7,242 bases of DNA from Saprospirales bacterium (GTDB lineage: Bacteria; Bacteroidota; Bacteroidia; Chitinophagales; Saprospiraceae). The notes beneath the pieces were generated by a model. That model was not told the DNA's origin, made no database searches, and worked only from the letters and a program-made list of their open reading frames with translations. This document shows, one piece after another, positions 5,998-7,242 of this stretch. Every line of letters begins with the position of its first letter. Position 1 is the stretch's first letter. The position numbers were made by a program, and so were the translations under genes. The stretch is taken from NCBI GenBank assembly GCA_024642645.1, contig JAHEAS010000037.1:4996-12237 (forward strand). The letters run 5' to 3'.

Positions 5998-7242
5998 ATG
6001 AAAAAGTATTTAAACCTTTTTGACCTGACGCAAAAAGTAGATTACAAGACAGAAGTTTTATCTGGCTTAACGGTGGCGTTGGCGCTAGTGCCGGAAGCTG
6101 TGGCCTTTGCTTTCATTGCTGGCTTATCTCCATTGACGGGTCTTTATGCTGCATTCATGATGGGCTTGATAACGTCCATTTTCGGCGGCCGCCCAGGTAT
6201 GATTTCTGGGGCAACTGGTGCCGTTGCCGTGGTGATTGTTGCGCTAGCGAAGTCGCACGGTGTGGAGTACATTTTTGCGACGGTAGTATTGGCGGGCATT
6301 ATTCAGGTATTAGCGGGGACATTTCGTTTGGGCAAATTAATGAGATTAGTCCCGCACCCTGTAATTTTTGGATTTGTAAATGGCTTAGCCATTATAATAT
6401 TCATGTCGCAATTGGACCAATTTAAAGATATATCTGGCAATTGGCTAACTGGGACACCACTATATATATTGTTAGCGCTGGTAGCCGTCACGATGCTTAT
6501 AATATGGGGAATGCCGAAGCTGACAAAGGTTATCCCAGCAGCATTGACGGCCATTTTGGTGGTATTTGGTATTGTATCTTTTTTTGGCATCGACACTAAA
6601 ACAGTTGGAGACATGGCCTCCATACAAGGTGGATTTCCACCCTTCCATATTCCTAATATCCCTTTCACCTTCGAAACGCTTACTATCATATTTCCTTATG
6701 CTGCCATTGTCGCAGGGGTTGGATTAATTGAAAGCTTGCTGACACTAAATATTATTGATGAAATAACGGAAACGAGGGGACGTAGCAACAAAGAAGCGGT
6801 CGCACAAGGAGCAGCAAATATCCTCTCAGGTTTTTTCTCCGGCATGGGCGGCTGCGCCATGATTGGCCAGAGTTTGATAAACATTTCTTCTGGTGCAAGG
6901 GCTAGGCTATCGGGCATTGTGGCTGCCGTGATGCTGCTGGTTTTCATCATGTTCGGGGCGGGTTTGATTGAAAAACTGCCGATGGCAGCGCTGACCGGGT
7001 TGATGATTATGGTTGCCATCGGCACCTTCGAATGGGCCAGTTTGCGGACGTTTACCAAAATGCCGAAGTCGGATATTTTCGTGATGGCAATGGTTACCCT
7101 CGTCACGGTATTCTTGCACAACCTTGCCTTAGCGGTCATCATTGGGGTCATCATCGCTGCATTGGTATTCGCTTGGGACAATGCCAAACGTATCCGTGCT
7201 AGAAAACGAATTGACGAAAATGGGGTGAAACATTATGAAATA
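5998..7242 (+). CDS. SulP family inorganic anion transporter, 3' end outside window
   Basis: The first 415 codons of a SulP (SLC26-type) transporter, an inner-membrane carrier of sulfate, bicarbonate or a similar anion. The visible part is essentially the whole transmembrane core. It includes the N-terminal signature V-P-E-A-V-A-F-A-F-I-A-G-L-S-P-L-T-G-L-Y-A (31-51), the substrate-site segment S-G-A-T-G (70-74), V-P-H-P-V-I-x-G-F-V-N-G (118-129), G-L-I-E-S-L-L-T-L (242-250), and A-Q-G-A-A-N-I-L-S-G (268-277) leading into G-G-C-A-M-I-G-Q-S (284-292). The core ends near residue 392; the basic linker and K-H-Y-E-I at the edge look like the start of the C-terminal STAS domain, which is missing only because the window ends. 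The ATG at 5998 is the only ATG after an in-frame TAG at 5950-5952, and the product aligns to the family from there. The substrate cannot be set from this sequence; the 284-292 segment recalls bicarbonate- and sulfate-type members alike. Confidence 0.95.
   Translation, partial: MKKYLNLFDLTQKVDYKTEVLSGLTVALALVPEAVAFAFIAGLSPLTGLYAAFMMGLITSIFGGRPGMISGATGAVAVVIVALAKSHGVEYIFATVVLAGIIQVLAGTFRLGKLMRLVPHPVIFGFVNGLAIIIFMSQLDQFKDISGNWLTGTPLYILLALVAVTMLIIWGMPKLTKVIPAALTAILVVFGIVSFFGIDTKTVGDMASIQGGFPPFHIPNIPFTFETLTIIFPYAAIVAGVGLIESLLTLNIIDEITETRGRSNKEAVAQGAANILSGFFSGMGGCAMIGQSLINISSGARARLSGIVAAVMLLVFIMFGAGLIEKLPMAALTGLMIMVAIGTFEWASLRTFTKMPKSDIFVMAMVTLVTVFLHNLALAVIIGVIIAALVFAWDNAKRIRARKRIDENGVKHYEI

Noticed and set aside
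6303..7187. Long minus-strand open frames (6303-6689 and 6696-7187) under the SulP gene
   Set aside because: They are antisense to a well-conserved transporter reading frame that translates without a break from 5998 to 7242.
572..7242. A multi-gene system linking the surface protein, the TIGR02206 protein and the SulP transporter
   Set aside because: The genes are convergent and divergent with a strong terminator between the first two, and the families have no known functional link.

Overview
The window looks like chromosomal DNA from a member of the Bacteroidota, probably a Saprospirales- or Chitinophagales-like lineage, though the lineage is a guess. The main support is a very long secreted protein with SprB repeats, a HYR domain and a C-terminal type IX secretion (T9SS) sorting domain, a combination typical of this phylum. 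None of the three clear genes has a convincing Shine-Dalgarno site, which is also usual there.

Layout. Positions 1-571 hold no convincing gene. The first ~180 bases are about 53% GC and open in several frames, so they may be the edge or remnant of a gene; the stretch from about 230 to 571 is AT-rich leader DNA (about 28% GC in 301-420). Positions 572-4999 (+) encode a 1475-residue modular cell-surface or secreted protein. A strong hairpin terminator (5013-5048) follows. Positions 5052-5798 (-) encode a 248-residue multi-pass membrane protein of the TIGR02206 (YwaF/TMEM164-like) family, convergent with the large gene. After a 199-base divergent intergenic region, 5998-7242 (+) encodes the transmembrane core of a SulP-family anion transporter, cut by the window edge where its STAS domain should begin.

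The three genes do not form an operon: the first pair is convergent and the second pair divergent, so each is probably transcribed on its own. I see no shared pathway, no mobile element, no CRISPR array, no RNA gene and no defence or biosynthetic cluster, and no previously undescribed multi-gene system. The most notable structure is inside the large protein. Its SprB array contains an exact-length 151-residue tandem duplication of a two-module unit, 53% identical without gaps. Its cysteine pattern also follows a strict rule: a C-x49-C pair in one module type, and a replacement C-x12-C pair across the linker after the other type.
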